Below, one piece after another: positions 8,551 to 16,474 of a stretch of 64,000 nt of DNA; within the stretch, counting starts at the first letter, position 1; each line of letters opens with the position of its first letter. Below the pieces are notes generated by a model. That model was not told the DNA's origin and searched no databases. It was given only the letters and a program-made list of their open reading frames with translations. A program made the position numbers and the translations under genes. The stretch comes from Nocardia coubleae NBRC 108252 (GTDB lineage Bacteria; Actinomycetota; Actinomycetes; Mycobacteriales; Mycobacteriaceae): NCBI RefSeq assembly GCF_001612805.1, contig NZ_BDBD01000008.1:124001-188000 (forward strand). Reading direction: 5' to 3'.

Positions 8551-8645
8551 GTTCGCGGCCCGGCCCGCCGGTCAGGTGCCGCGGCGTAGGCGACGAAGGA
8601 GCAAGCCGCGGTGCCTGACCGGCGGGCCCTCCAGGGGCCGCGAAC
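8551..8645. repeat. Long imperfect inverted repeat between divergent genes
   Basis: Left arm 8551-8584 begins gttcgcggcc and ends ggtgccgcgg; right arm 8606-8645 runs from ccgcggtgcctg to ggccgcgaac. By eye about 32 pairs form, with a two-base mismatch, a 1-versus-7-base bulge, and a 21-base loop. This fills most of the gap between the minus-strand membrane-protein gene and the plus-strand kinase gene. It is too long for a simple operator. Confidence 0.8.
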
Positions 8646-8669
8646 CCGCCGGGCCGCAGGCGCGGCAAG

Positions 8670-9623
8670 ATGGATACAGTGCGGACGCTGCTCATCGTTA
8701 ATCCGAATGCCACCTCGACCACGCCGGCGACAAGGGACCTGCTCGCGCATGCCCTGGAGAGCCGGACGCAGCTGACCGTTGCGCACACCCAGCATCGCGG
8801 TCACGCGGCCGAACTGGCGCAGTGGGCATCGACCCAGGAGATGGACCTGATCGTCGTGCACGGCGGCGATGGGACGGTCAACGAGACCATCAACGGGTTC
8901 CTGCCGCTGCCCCAGGTGGAAGACGATCAGGTGTGGCGGCCCCGCCTCGGGGTGATCCCCGGCGGCTCGGCCAATGTGTTCGCCCGCGCCCTCGGCATCT
9001 CCCCCGATCCGGTGACAGCTACCAACCAGCTCATCGATCTGCTCGGCCGCGACGCGGACCGCCGGATCGGGCTCGGTCTGGCCGATGACCGGTGGTTCAC
9101 ATTCAGCGCCGGAGTCGGCCTCGACGCGGATGTGTGCGAGGCGATCGACGCGGCCCGCGCCAAAGGTCGCAAGGCCACTCCGGCGCGCTATCTGCGGACG
9201 ACGGTTCGGCAGTTCTTCCGCGCGCGCAGGCATGAACCGAGCGTCACCGTTACCGTTCCGGGACACGATCCGGTGGAGTCGGTGTATTACGCCTTCGTCA
9301 CGAATTCGAGCCCGTGGACCTATCTGGAGGATCGTCCGGTTCGTACGAATCCCGGTACGACCTTCGAAACGGGCCTCGGGGTGTTCGCGATGGGGTCGAT
9401 GAGTGTGACGCGCACCCTGTTGCTCGCCCGGCAGTTGCTGAGCGATAATGGAAACCCTAAGGCGGACGCACTGTTTCGGATCGACGATGTCGATTCGGTT
9501 CGCATCGATTCTCCCGGTGAGATCGGCCTGCAAATCGATGGCGACTTCATCGGAAAACGCAAGATGGTGCATTTCACATCGGTGCCGAGCGTGCTCGATG
9601 TGGTAGCCCCGAAGCCCGTCTGA
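8670..9623 (+). CDS. Diacylglycerol/sphingosine kinase-type lipid kinase (Rv3218 homologue)
   Basis: 317 residues with 'LIVNPNATS' at the N-terminus, the nucleotide loop 'HGGDGTVNETING' (GGDGT 65-69), and 'PGGSANVFARALG', all standard for the DAGK catalytic domain, followed by the YegS/DgkB-like second domain with 'FSAGVGLDADV'. Likely phosphorylates a membrane lipid such as diacylglycerol. Start is ATG 8670, but GTG 8679 is equally possible. A hairpin follows the gene. Confidence 0.85.
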   Translation: MDTVRTLLIVNPNATSTTPATRDLLAHALESRTQLTVAHTQHRGHAAELAQWASTQEMDLIVVHGGDGTVNETINGFLPLPQVEDDQVWRPRLGVIPGGSANVFARALGISPDPVTATNQLIDLLGRDADRRIGLGLADDRWFTFSAGVGLDADVCEAIDAARAKGRKATPARYLRTTVRQFFRARRHEPSVTVTVPGHDPVESVYYAFVTNSSPWTYLEDRPVRTNPGTTFETGLGVFAMGSMSVTRTLLLARQLLSDNGNPKADALFRIDDVDSVRIDSPGEIGLQIDGDFIGKRKMVHFTSVPSVLDVVAPKPV

Positions 9624-9643
9624 GCAAGGAACTCTCGAAAAAA

Positions 9644-9673
9644 TCTCCGGGTTGCGCTGCGAAAACCCGGAGA
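9644..9673. terminator. Hairpin after the lipid kinase gene
   Basis: tctccgggtt (9644-9653) pairs with aacccggaga (9664-9673). An A-run at 9638-9643 precedes it, so in the minus direction the hairpin is followed by six Us; in the plus direction there is no U-run. Confidence 0.65.
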
Positions 9674-9752
9674 CGCGAGTACAAAGGACCGGGCAGGTGC
9701 CCCATGTGGGCAGCCTAGAGCGTGATCTCCCCCACGGTGCGCCGCAGACCTA

Positions 9753-9785
9753 TTGACATCTACGGTGATCGTGAAAGCATTCACA
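9753..9785 (+). promoter_or_regulatory. whiB1 upstream region: TTGACA box and CRP-type site
   Basis: A perfect TTGACA lies at 9753-9758. At 9770-9785 the sequence CGTGA-aagcat-TCACA matches the CRP/FNR-type consensus TGTGA-N6-TCACA in 9 of 10 positions. In M. tuberculosis whiB1 is controlled by the cAMP receptor protein Rv3676, so a conserved CRP site is expected here. Confidence 0.7.
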
Positions 9786-9875
9786 AGCAACCGTGCGGAA
9801 ACATTCGAGTCGCACAAGTGAACGATCCACTAACCAGAGGTGCCCTTTGTGGCGCCCGCGCAAAGGAGCAGAGGA

Positions 9876-10130
9876 ATGGACTGGCGCCACAAGGCCATCT
9901 GTCGCGATGAGGACCCCGAGCTGTTCTTCCCGGTGGGTAACAGCGGTCCTGCGCTCGCGCAGATTGCCGATGCCAAGCTGGTCTGCGCCCGCTGCCCCGT
10001 CACCGCCGATTGCCTGTCGTGGGCCCTGAAGTCGGGCCAGGACGCCGGCGTGTGGGGTGGAATGAGCGAAGACGAGCGTCGCGCGCTCAAGCGGCGCAAC
10101 GCGCGCACCCGTACGCGTACCTCCGTCTAG
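9876..10130 (+). CDS. whiB1: Iron-sulfur transcription factor WhiB1
   Basis: 84 residues from ATG 9876, preceded by 'aaaggagcagagga'. The four [4Fe-4S] ligands are Cys9, Cys37, Cys40 and Cys46 (C-X27-C-X2-C-X5-C), followed by the GVWGG turn and the basic tail 'RRALKRRNARTRTRT' that binds DNA. Length and sequence are almost those of mycobacterial WhiB1, an essential NO-sensitive partner of the housekeeping sigma factor. An upstream GTG or longer frame is ruled out by family length. A CRP-type site lies about 90 bases upstream. Confidence 0.97.
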   Translation: MDWRHKAICRDEDPELFFPVGNSGPALAQIADAKLVCARCPVTADCLSWALKSGQDAGVWGGMSEDERRALKRRNARTRTRTSV

Positions 10131-10143
10131 GTAGACAAGACGG

Positions 10144-10178
10144 GCGTTACCGGGCCAGCAGCCCCGGTCCGGTAACGC
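10144..10178 (+). terminator. First hairpin after whiB1
   Basis: gcgttaccgg (10144-10153) pairs with ccggtaacgc (10169-10178). It lacks a U-run and may act together with the next hairpin. Confidence 0.6.
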
Positions 10179-10185
10179 ATGTGAG

Positions 10186-10212
10186 AACCCGGCACCCATG
10201 GGTGCCGGGTTT
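10186..10212. terminator. Intrinsic terminator between whiB1 and pdtaS
   Basis: aacccggcaccc (10186-10197) and gggtgccgggtt (10200-10211) form a 12-pair stem, followed by tattgttg. It can serve both convergent genes. Confidence 0.85.
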
Positions 10213-10241
10213 ATTGTTGCCCTACAACAGTTTTCGAAGTT

Positions 10242-11756
10242 CTACCGTGCGGAACGGCGACCGAGCGGAACCCGCAGCACCGCGTCGGTACCGACATCGG
10301 CACCGGGGTGCAAACCGATGGAACCGCCCAGTTCCGAGGTCACGAGCGTCCGCACGATCTGCAGGCCGAGGCGGTCGGAACTCTCCAGGCTGAAGCCGGT
10401 GGGCAGGCCACGACCGTCGTCGCTGATGATCACGTCGAGCCAGCGCGCCGAACGCTCCGAACGAATCGTCACGGTACCGTTCTGCCCGGCGTCGAAGGCA
10501 TGCTCGATGGCGTTCTGGACCAGTTCGGTCAGCACCATCACCAGCGGGGTCGCCCGCTCGGCCGAGAACACCCCGAGCGAACCCGCGCGGCGCACCTTGA
10601 TGCGAGCGGTGTGCACCGTGGCCACGTCGGCCATGATCGGCAACAGCCGGTCGACGACCTCGTCGAGGTCGACTTCCTCGTCCACCGACATCGACAGCAT
10701 CTCGTGCACCGATGCGATCGAGGTGACCCGGCGCACCGATTCCGTCAGTGCCACTTGGGCTTCCGGGTTCTCGGTGCGACGCGCCTGCAACCGCAGCAGC
10801 GCCGCGACGGTCTGCAGATTGTTCTTCACCCGGTGGTGGATCTCGCGGATGGTCGCGTCCTTGCTGAGCAGGGCGCGGTCGCGGCGCTTCACCTCGGTGA
10901 CATCGCGCACCAGCACTGCCGGCCCGGCCAGCTGCCCACCCGGCCGCATCACCAGGGTGCGCAGCAACACCGTGGCACCCCGCGCCTCGACCTCCATCCG
11001 GCGACCCGTGCGGCCCGCGAGCGCGGCCTGGATATCGGCGACCACCTCTTGCGCGTCGAAGGGGTCGGTGATGAGTGAGCGCGTCGTCACCGCCAGATCC
11101 TGGCCGACCAGGTCGGCCTGCAAGCCCATCCGGTGATAGGCCGACAGCGCGTTCGGGCTGGCGTAGACCACCTGGCCCTGGGTATCGAGCCGGATGAAGC
11201 CGTCACCCGCGCGCGGGCTGGAATGGGTGGCCGCCCGGTCTTCTGGGGTGGGGAAACTGCCGTCGGCGATCATCTGGCACAGGTCGTCGGCGGCCGACAC
11301 GTAGGCCGTCTCCAGGGTGGAACGCACCCGGGAGCGCTGCAGGTCGCCGTCGCGGCTCAGCACGGCGATCACATCCTCGCCGCAGCGCACCGGAATGGCC
11401 TCACGTATCGCGTGCACCGGGCTCGCGTCCGCGGCACCGCTCACCCGCACCTCGGTGTCGGTGCGTACGGCGGCCCCGGCGAGCAGCGCGTCGAACACCT
11501 GCGGGAAGTCGGTACGCGACGCGGTGGTGCCCACCTTGTCGTCGAGGTGCACCGTCGGTGCCGTGGTCGGCCGGATCTGGGCCACGCACACCACATCGGC
11601 GCCGTCGGCGACCGGGCCCGCACCGACCCACAGCAGCAGATCCGAGAACGACAGATCGGCGAGCAACTGCCAATCGCCGACCACTCGTTGCAGATGGTCG
11701 ACGGCGGTGCCGGGTAGGTCGGTGTGTTCGGCCAGGAGCTCGCTCAGTGTTGCCAC
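10242..11756 (-). CDS. pdtaS: Sensor histidine kinase PdtaS
   Basis: 504 residues, close to the ~500 of M. tuberculosis PdtaS (Rv3220c). Order: N-terminal GAF domain (about 1-150), PAS domain (about 180-290), HisKA_2 box 'REIHHRVKNNLQ' with candidate phospho-His307, and a C-terminal HATPase with 'ELVQNAIEHAF' and 'DDGRGLP'. No membrane segment, so it is a cytosolic sensor. Its known partner is the RNA-binding antiterminator PdtaR, not in this window. The downstream neighbour on the other strand is whiB1. Confidence 0.95.
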   Translation of the reverse strand: MATLSELLAEHTDLPGTAVDHLQRVVGDWQLLADLSFSDLLLWVGAGPVADGADVVCVAQIRPTTAPTVHLDDKVGTTASRTDFPQVFDALLAGAAVRTDTEVRVSGAADASPVHAIREAIPVRCGEDVIAVLSRDGDLQRSRVRSTLETAYVSAADDLCQMIADGSFPTPEDRAATHSSPRAGDGFIRLDTQGQVVYASPNALSAYHRMGLQADLVGQDLAVTTRSLITDPFDAQEVVADIQAALAGRTGRRMEVEARGATVLLRTLVMRPGGQLAGPAVLVRDVTEVKRRDRALLSKDATIREIHHRVKNNLQTVAALLRLQARRTENPEAQVALTESVRRVTSIASVHEMLSMSVDEEVDLDEVVDRLLPIMADVATVHTARIKVRRAGSLGVFSAERATPLVMVLTELVQNAIEHAFDAGQNGTVTIRSERSARWLDVIISDDGRGLPTGFSLESSDRLGLQIVRTLVTSELGGSIGLHPGADVGTDAVLRVPLGRRSAR

Positions 11757-11787
11757 GCTGGATCTACCGCTTCGTTTCTCGTGCGAC

Positions 11788-12003
11788 TCAGGCGATGGTG
11801 GCGATCAGGTCGCCCGCCTGCAGAACCTGGCCCGGGGTGACGTCGACGGAGGTGACCTCGCCGTCCACCTCGGTGAGCACCGGGATCTCCATCTTCATGG
11901 ACTCGAGCAGCACAAGGGTCTGATCGACGTGCACGTGATCACCCACCGCCACCTCGACAGCGAGCACGGTGGAGACCATCTCCGCGCGCACTTCTTCCAC
12001 CAT
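11788..12003 (-). CDS. Small biotinylated protein (TB7.3, Rv3221c homologue)
   Basis: 71 residues from ATG 12003; upstream start codons in frame would add a Gly-rich stretch absent from the family. This is a free-standing biotinyl/lipoyl domain with the biotin acceptor motif 'ESMKMEI' (Lys37). It lies 31 bases upstream of pdtaS on the same strand. It probably acts as a biotin carrier, but the carboxylase partner is not known. Confidence 0.88.
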   Translation of the reverse strand: MVEEVRAEMVSTVLAVEVAVGDHVHVDQTLVLLESMKMEIPVLTEVDGEVTSVDVTPGQVLQAGDLIATIA

Positions 12004-12151
12004 GACACCCCGTTCGTAGTCGTGTCGGCCACCGCGCTCGCGGCCGTGGCCGTATCCGCCGAAGCTACAGCCAACCACACGTGAAACAATGGCTCTCGAT
12101 CAGATTGTGCTCCGCGCTGCGGCGGGGAGGACCCAGAGAAGGGAGCTACCT

Positions 12152-12226
12152 ATGGGTAAGCGCGGACGTAAGAAGCGCAGCCGTAAGGGCAACGCAGCCA
12201 ACCACGGCAAGCGGCCCAACGCCTGA
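12152..12226 (+). CDS. Ribosomal protein bL37 (24 residues)
   Basis: A 24-residue, very basic protein starting 'MGKRGRKKRSRKGNAANHGK' and ending RPNA. It closely resembles the 24-residue large-subunit protein bL37 seen in the Mycobacterium smegmatis ribosome, as I recall that sequence. The ATG at 12152 has an 'aaggga' Shine-Dalgarno at 12139-12144. It is followed at once by a strong bidirectional terminator, which supports a real short transcript. Easily missed by gene finders because of its size. Confidence 0.88.
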   Translation: MGKRGRKKRSRKGNAANHGKRPNA

Positions 12227-12243
12227 GCCAGGCTCGGGACACG

Positions 12244-12275
12244 AAAAAGGGGCACCCGTCGGGTGCCCCTTTTTT
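12244..12275. terminator. Bidirectional terminator between bL37 and rshA
   Basis: aaaaaggggcaccc (12244-12257) and gggtgcccctttttt (12261-12275) around a gtc loop: a textbook intrinsic terminator in both directions. Confidence 0.95.
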
Positions 12276-12282
12276 GCTGCCG

Positions 12283-12561
12283 TCAGCCTTCGGTCGACTC
12301 GACCCTGGTGACGGTGATGCAGCGGTGGATCTCCACCTTCAGCCGTTCCCGCAGACCCTCGGGTGCGTGCTCGCCACCGCACTTGCGGTTGAGCAGACCC
12401 TTGATCTTCTCCTCGATGCCGTAGGCCTCGATGCAGGGGCTGCAGTGGTCCATGTGTTCCTGCAACCGCGCGCGCGTGGCCTCGTCGCATTCGCCGTCGA
12501 GCATGAGCCACACATCCGCGAGTACGGCGGTGCAGTCCATCTCCATATCGGGGTCGCTCAC
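12283..12561 (-). CDS. rshA: Anti-sigma factor RshA (zinc-associated anti-sigma)
   Basis: 92 residues. The ZAS motif H36-x3-C40-x2-C43 ('HMDHCSPC') plus Cys10 and Cys61 are the features of thiol-sensitive anti-sigma factors. It starts at GTG 12561, whose GTGA overlaps the sigH stop codon by 4 bases, so translation is coupled and the two proteins should be made in proportion. Oxidation of the Cys/Zn cluster is known to release SigH in mycobacteria. An internal ATG at 12546 is possible but less likely given the overlap. Confidence 0.95.
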   Translation of the reverse strand: MSDPDMEMDCTAVLADVWLMLDGECDEATRARLQEHMDHCSPCIEAYGIEEKIKGLLNRKCGGEHAPEGLRERLKVEIHRCITVTRVESTEG

Positions 12562-13301
12562 TTCGAAACCTCCTGGCGTTCCCCACGGTCGAATCCACGG
12601 TCGCGCGCCACCCCGGCGAGCAGACCCTTGAGTTGCTTGCGGCCGCGGTGCAGCCGCGACATCACGGTACCGATCGGGGTGCCCATGATGTCGGCGATTT
12701 CCTTGTACGGGAAGCCTTCGACGTCGGCGTAGTACACCGCCATCCGGAACTCCTCCGGCAACTCCTGCAGTGCGGCCTTGATCTCGTCGTCGGGCAGGGC
12801 GTCGAGAGCCTCCACCTCGGCGGAACGCAGACCGGTCGAGCTGTGCTCGGCGGTGGCGGCCAGCTGCCAGTCGGTGATCTCGTCGGTCGGGTACTGCGCG
12901 GGCTGACGCTGCTTTTTGCGGTAGGAGTTGATGTAGGTGTTCGTCAGGATCCGGTACAGCCAGGCACGCAGATTGGTGCCCTCCTTGAAGGACTTGAACC
13001 CCTGGAACGCCTTGACGTACGTCTCCTGCACCAGGTCTTCGGCGTCGGCCGGATTCCTGGTCATCCGCAGGGCGGCGCCGTAGAGCTGGTCGAGCATCGG
13101 CAGCGCGTCGCGCTCGAACCGGGCCGCCAGCTCGGCTTCGTCGACTTGCGCGCCGGACGCCTCGGTAGGCACCACGTCATCGTCGCTCGTCACACCAATC
13201 CCTTCGATCGCCGTAGCCACCGAATCTACCGGCAGCACGGTGTCGATGGGCAATCGCACGTCCCCCGACGCGAGGGGACGCTCCTCGAGCAGCAGTGTCA
13301 C
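12558..13301 (-). CDS. sigH: Sigma factor SigH (group 4/ECF, thiol-oxidative and heat stress)
   Basis: 247 residues from GTG 13301, which has an ideal 'aggag' five bases upstream. Region 2 ('[14 protein letters not shown]') and region 4 ('[20 protein letters not shown]') are intact. Mycobacterial SigH is about 30 residues shorter; the homologous part begins near a second GTG at 13193 that also has a Shine-Dalgarno ('gaaggga'). Two isoforms are therefore plausible, as in Streptomyces SigR. An autoregulatory-type promoter lies upstream. Co-translated with rshA. Confidence 0.93.
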   Translation of the reverse strand: MTLLLEERPLASGDVRLPIDTVLPVDSVATAIEGIGVTSDDDVVPTEASGAQVDEAELAARFERDALPMLDQLYGAALRMTRNPADAEDLVQETYVKAFQGFKSFKEGTNLRAWLYRILTNTYINSYRKKQRQPAQYPTDEITDWQLAATAEHSSTGLRSAEVEALDALPDDEIKAALQELPEEFRMAVYYADVEGFPYKEIADIMGTPIGTVMSRLHRGRKQLKGLLAGVARDRGFDRGERQEVSK

Positions 13302-13341
13302 TATCTCTCCTCACGTTGTCTCGGGGGTGTCACTGCTGTGC

Positions 13342-13367
13342 AACAGGCACTCCCCCGGCTGTGTTCC
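13342..13367 (-). promoter_or_regulatory. SigH-type autoregulatory promoter
   Basis: Reading the minus strand, GGAACA (13367-13362) and GTT (13344-13342) are separated by 17 bases, matching the SigH/SigR consensus GGAAYA-N16-20-GTT. It lies about 40 bases upstream of the long sigH start. Confidence 0.85.
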
Positions 13368-13381
13368 CGATCGGCCGGTTT

Positions 13382-13387
13382 TAGGGT
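13382..13387 (+). promoter_or_regulatory. TAGGGT -10 box of leaderless ybaK transcript
   Basis: TAGGGT, then 6 nt, then the ATG at 13394, with no Shine-Dalgarno. It lies back-to-back with the sigH promoter in the same 92-base gap. Confidence 0.55.
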
Positions 13388-13393
13388 GTGCTC

Positions 13394-13885
13394 ATGGCTG
13401 CCGCGTCGACGCCCGCGATCAAGGTGCTCACCGCTGCGAAAATCGCGCACGAGGTCCACTCCTACGCCCACGACCCGCGTGCGGACTCCTATGGCGCGGA
13501 AGCTGTCGACGCGCTCGGCGACGCACTGGGGGTGGTGGCCGCACAGGTCTTCAAGACCTTGGTGATCGAGCTCTCCACCGGCGCGCTCGCCGTGGCGGTG
13601 CTTCCGGTGCCCGCCAAGCTGTCGCTCAAAGCCGCCGCGGCCGCGCTCGGTGCGCCGAAGGCGAGCATGGCCGACAAGACCAAGGCCGAACGAACCACCG
13701 GATACGTACTCGGCGGAGTCTCCCCGCTGGGGCAGCGCAAAAAGCTGGCAACCGTCGTCGACGCCTCGGCACTGGAGTGGGACCGGGTGCTGTGCAGCGC
13801 GGGTAAACGGGGCCTGGAGATCGAGCTCGCCCCCGCCGATCTGGTGCGCGCGGCGGGCGCGGTGACGGCGCCGATCACGGCGTAG
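13394..13885 (+). CDS. ybaK: Cys-tRNA(Pro)/aminoacyl-tRNA deacylase, YbaK/EbsC family
   Basis: 163 residues. The YbaK signature is visible: 'VFKTLVIEL' strand, 'LPVPAKLSLKAAAAALG', and 'YVLGGVSPLGQRKKLATVV' with the conserved GGxSPxG loop. The family hydrolyses mischarged Cys-tRNA(Pro) in trans. ATG 13394 is chosen because of the -10 spacing; GTG 13388 would add two residues. Divergent from sigH; the short gap means the two promoters could influence each other. Confidence 0.88.
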   Translation: MAAASTPAIKVLTAAKIAHEVHSYAHDPRADSYGAEAVDALGDALGVVAAQVFKTLVIELSTGALAVAVLPVPAKLSLKAAAAALGAPKASMADKTKAERTTGYVLGGVSPLGQRKKLATVVDASALEWDRVLCSAGKRGLEIELAPADLVRAAGAVTAPITA

Positions 13886-13964
13886 CAATCCGATCACAGT
13901 CTCGTTCCGAATCCACTACCGACGCATTCCGCGCCCGGTACGACCGATTCGACCCGAGGATGTG

Positions 13965-14282
13965 ATGCGAAAAATGTCCACTCGCTCGACGATCGCCACC
14001 CTGTCCCTTGCCCTGATACTCGGCTTCGGCGCCGCGGAGGCCGCCGTGCCCGCCGCCGCGATTCCACCGGTGGCGCCGTCCGCACCGACCGAGCCCGGCG
14101 ACTACCCGCTCAACGGCCAGGGCACCAGCCCGAAGAACGCGCCGGGAGCCGAGAAGAACGAACAGGCCGAGAAGACCGAGAACCTCGGCGGCGGACTGGC
14201 CACCGAGATCATCGACCTGGTCACCGGCGCCATCAAGTGCGGCCTGAACATCGCCACCGATTCGGTGCCCTGCCCGCTCTGA
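13965..14282 (+). CDS. Small secreted protein of unknown function
   Basis: 105 residues. A signal peptide is clear: basic 'MRKMSTRST', hydrophobic 'IATLSLALILGFGAAEA', and a likely cleavage after AEA or AIP-preceding Ala residues. The mature part is Pro-rich, then charged, and ends in a helical segment with two cysteines ('IKCGLNIATDSVPCPL') that could form a disulfide. ATG 13965 follows 'gagga' by four bases; ATG 13974 is an alternative. I do not recognise the family. Confidence 0.6.
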   Translation: MRKMSTRSTIATLSLALILGFGAAEAAVPAAAIPPVAPSAPTEPGDYPLNGQGTSPKNAPGAEKNEQAEKTENLGGGLATEIIDLVTGAIKCGLNIATDSVPCPL

Positions 14283-14304
14283 CGTTCGCGGCGGCCGGGC
14301 ACGA

Positions 14305-15078
14305 TCACAGCAGTGTGGTCTGCCCGGCCTCTTCGTCGGGAACCAGCAGTTCGGGACCGTTGTTGCGCACGTTGTTCACCAGTGTGGACACCGGTCGCGC
14401 GACGATATTCGCCACCTCGTCCGCCGCGGGCCCTCCGAGCAATTCGGCGGGCGCCGGGTGGTCCGGATCCAGCCAGGCTTCCCAGTGCTCACGCGGCATC
14501 GGTAAGGGCATGCGGTCGTGGATGCGGGCGAGCTCGCCCACGGCGTCGGTGGTGAGGATGGTGCACGACATCAGCGGTTGCGCGTCGGGCTTGCTCCGGT
14601 CGCGCCACACCGACCACAGGCCGGCCATGTAGATCCGCGAACCGTCGGCGTGGGACATGAAGAACGGCTTCTTGACCGCCTTGCCCTTGCCGGTCGGAGC
14701 GGGTTCGACGAGCCACTCGTACCAGCCGTCCATGGGGACGAGGCACCGCTTGGACTTGGCCGAGTCACGGAACGACGGTGCCGTGACGATCTTGTCGGCC
14801 CGGGCGTTGAACAGCGGTTTGCCCTTGGCCGGAACACCCGGCTCGGCCGCCTTGGTCCAGTGCGGGATCAGCCCCCAGCGCATCCGGCGGATCCGCAGGC
14901 GCGGATCGTCGTCGGGGTGGTCGTGCTCGTGGCGTTCGACCACGGTGAGCACCTGACTGGTCGGGGCCACGTTGTAGCTCACCGTCTCGTCGGGGTTGTC
15001 GAGGTCGGTTTCGTCGACCGCGTCGAGCTCGGCCGCCAGGCGGCCGGGGTTGGTCGTAGTCGCATATCGTCCGCACAT
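14305..15078 (-). CDS. SRAP-domain abasic-site cross-linking protein (HMCES/YedK family, Rv3226c)
   Basis: 257 residues from ATG 15078, the only start that places the catalytic cysteine as residue 2 ('MCGRY'), which is exposed after Met removal and forms a thiazolidine with abasic sites in single-stranded DNA. Family motifs 'RWGLIPHW', 'FNARADK', '[12 protein letters not shown]' and 'IHDRMPLPM' are present. The open frame extends far upstream but lies opposite aroA and is not coding. Divergent from aroA by 103 bases. Confidence 0.93.
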   Translation of the reverse strand: MCGRYATTTNPGRLAAELDAVDETDLDNPDETVSYNVAPTSQVLTVVERHEHDHPDDDPRLRIRRMRWGLIPHWTKAAEPGVPAKGKPLFNARADKIVTAPSFRDSAKSKRCLVPMDGWYEWLVEPAPTGKGKAVKKPFFMSHADGSRIYMAGLWSVWRDRSKPDAQPLMSCTILTTDAVGELARIHDRMPLPMPREHWEAWLDPDHPAPAELLGGPAADEVANIVARPVSTLVNNVRNNGPELLVPDEEAGQTTLL

Positions 15079-15181
15079 AGCAACCATGGTGGCACCGACG
15101 TCCGACAAGTTCGGCCGACGCGGCGACGCGAGTTGGCGCACCACCGGTGTGTTCGGTCCGCACATGAGGGAGGATGGGCAG

Positions 15182-16474
15182 GTGAGTTTCTGGCCAGCGC
15201 CCCACATCGAGGTCCCCGTCCACGCGACCGTCACCCTGCCCGGTTCGAAATCCATCACCAATCGCGCGCTCATCCTCGCCGCACTTGCCGATGGGCCGTC
15301 CACCCTCACCGGTGCCCTGCGCAGCCGCGACACCGACCTGATGATCGCCGCCCTGCGCGCCCTCGGCACCGAGATCGTCGGCGACGCCGAAACCCTCGAG
15401 GTCACCCCCGCGCCACTGCACAGTGCCGCCGTCGACTGCGGCCTCGCGGGAACCATCATGCGGTTCCTGCCGCCCGCCGCCGCCCTGGCCACCGGCGATG
15501 TCGCCTTCTTCGGCGACGAGCAGGCCAGGCACCGGCCGCTGTCGACCATCCTCGACGCGCTGCGCAGCCTCGGCCTCGACATCGAGGGCGACGCGCTGCC
15601 GTTCGTGGTGCACGGCACCGGGACGCTGCGCGGCGGTGAGGTCACCATCGACGCCTCCGGGTCCTCGCAGTTCGTGTCGGGACTGTTGCTCTCGGCCGCC
15701 CGTTTCGAGCAGGGCATCACCGTCAACCACAGCGGCGGTGTGCTGCCGTCGATGCCGCACATCGAGATGACGGTGGAGATGCTGCGCCGCGCCGATGTCG
15801 CCGTCACCACCCCGAGCGACGTGCGCGGCGCGCAGACCTGGACGGTGGCGCCCGGCCCGATCCGCGCCGTCGACTGGGAGATCGAGCCCGACCTGTCCAA
15901 CGCGACGCCGTTCCTGGCGGCGGCCGCGGTCACCGGCGGCGAGGTGAGCGTGCCGATGTGGCCGCGCGGCACCACCCAGCCCGGTGACGTGATCCGCGAG
16001 ATCCTGGTCCGCATGGGTGCCGAGGCCCGCGTCTTCGACGGGATCCTCACCGTGCGCGGGCCGGAACGGCTGGCGGGCATCGATATCGACCTGCACGACG
16101 TCGGCGAGCTCACCCCCACCGTCGCCGCGCTCGCCGCCCTGGCCGATTCGCCGTCGGTGCTGCGTGGCATCGCGCATCTGCGCGGGCACGAAACCGACCG
16201 TCTCGCAGCGCTTTCCGCCGAGATCAACCGGCTCGGCGGCAATGTCACCGAGACCGCCGACGGGCTCGAGATCGTGCCCGCCCCGCTGCACGGCGGGCAG
16301 TGGCATTCCTACGCCGATCACCGGATGGCCACCGCCGGTGCGATTCTCGGCCTGCGGGTGCCCGGTATCGAGATCGAGGACATCGGCACCACCGCCAAGA
16401 CCCTGCCGACCTTCGTCGCGCTGTGGGAGCAGATGCTCGCGCCTGCGTTATCGGGTGAAGGAGTGGCGCGCTGA
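15182..16474 (+). CDS. aroA: 3-phosphoshikimate 1-carboxyvinyltransferase (EPSP synthase)
   Basis: 430 residues. '[11 protein letters not shown]' near the N-terminus, '[11 protein letters not shown]', '[14 protein letters not shown]', '[11 protein letters not shown]' and '[10 protein letters not shown]' are the EPSP synthase signatures; it transfers enolpyruvyl from PEP to shikimate-3-phosphate. GTG 15182 is chosen because 'agggagga' lies eight bases upstream; ATG 15164 is an in-frame alternative adding six residues. Its stop codon overlaps the next gene's start (CTGA), so rsgA is probably translationally coupled. Confidence 0.95.
   Translation: MSFWPAPHIEVPVHATVTLPGSKSITNRALILAALADGPSTLTGALRSRDTDLMIAALRALGTEIVGDAETLEVTPAPLHSAAVDCGLAGTIMRFLPPAAALATGDVAFFGDEQARHRPLSTILDALRSLGLDIEGDALPFVVHGTGTLRGGEVTIDASGSSQFVSGLLLSAARFEQGITVNHSGGVLPSMPHIEMTVEMLRRADVAVTTPSDVRGAQTWTVAPGPIRAVDWEIEPDLSNATPFLAAAAVTGGEVSVPMWPRGTTQPGDVIREILVRMGAEARVFDGILTVRGPERLAGIDIDLHDVGELTPTVAALAALADSPSVLRGIAHLRGHETDRLAALSAEINRLGGNVTETADGLEIVPAPLHGGQWHSYADHRMATAGAILGLRVPGIEIEDIGTTAKTLPTFVALWEQMLAPALSGEGVAR

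Noticed and set aside
9817..9831. A second CRP-type site upstream of whiB1 (agtg-N7-cact)
   Set aside because: Spacing and half sites are off the TGTGA-N6-TCACA pattern, so it is too weak to list.
14293..14329. A hairpin (ggccgggca / tgcccggcc) as terminator for the small secreted-protein gene
   Set aside because: It overlaps the end of the SRAP coding region, has a 19-base loop and lacks a U-run, so it is only weakly supported.
15079..16248. N-terminal extension of the SRAP gene on the minus strand
   Set aside because: The extension is antisense to aroA, and family chemistry requires Cys at position 2 from the ATG at 15078.
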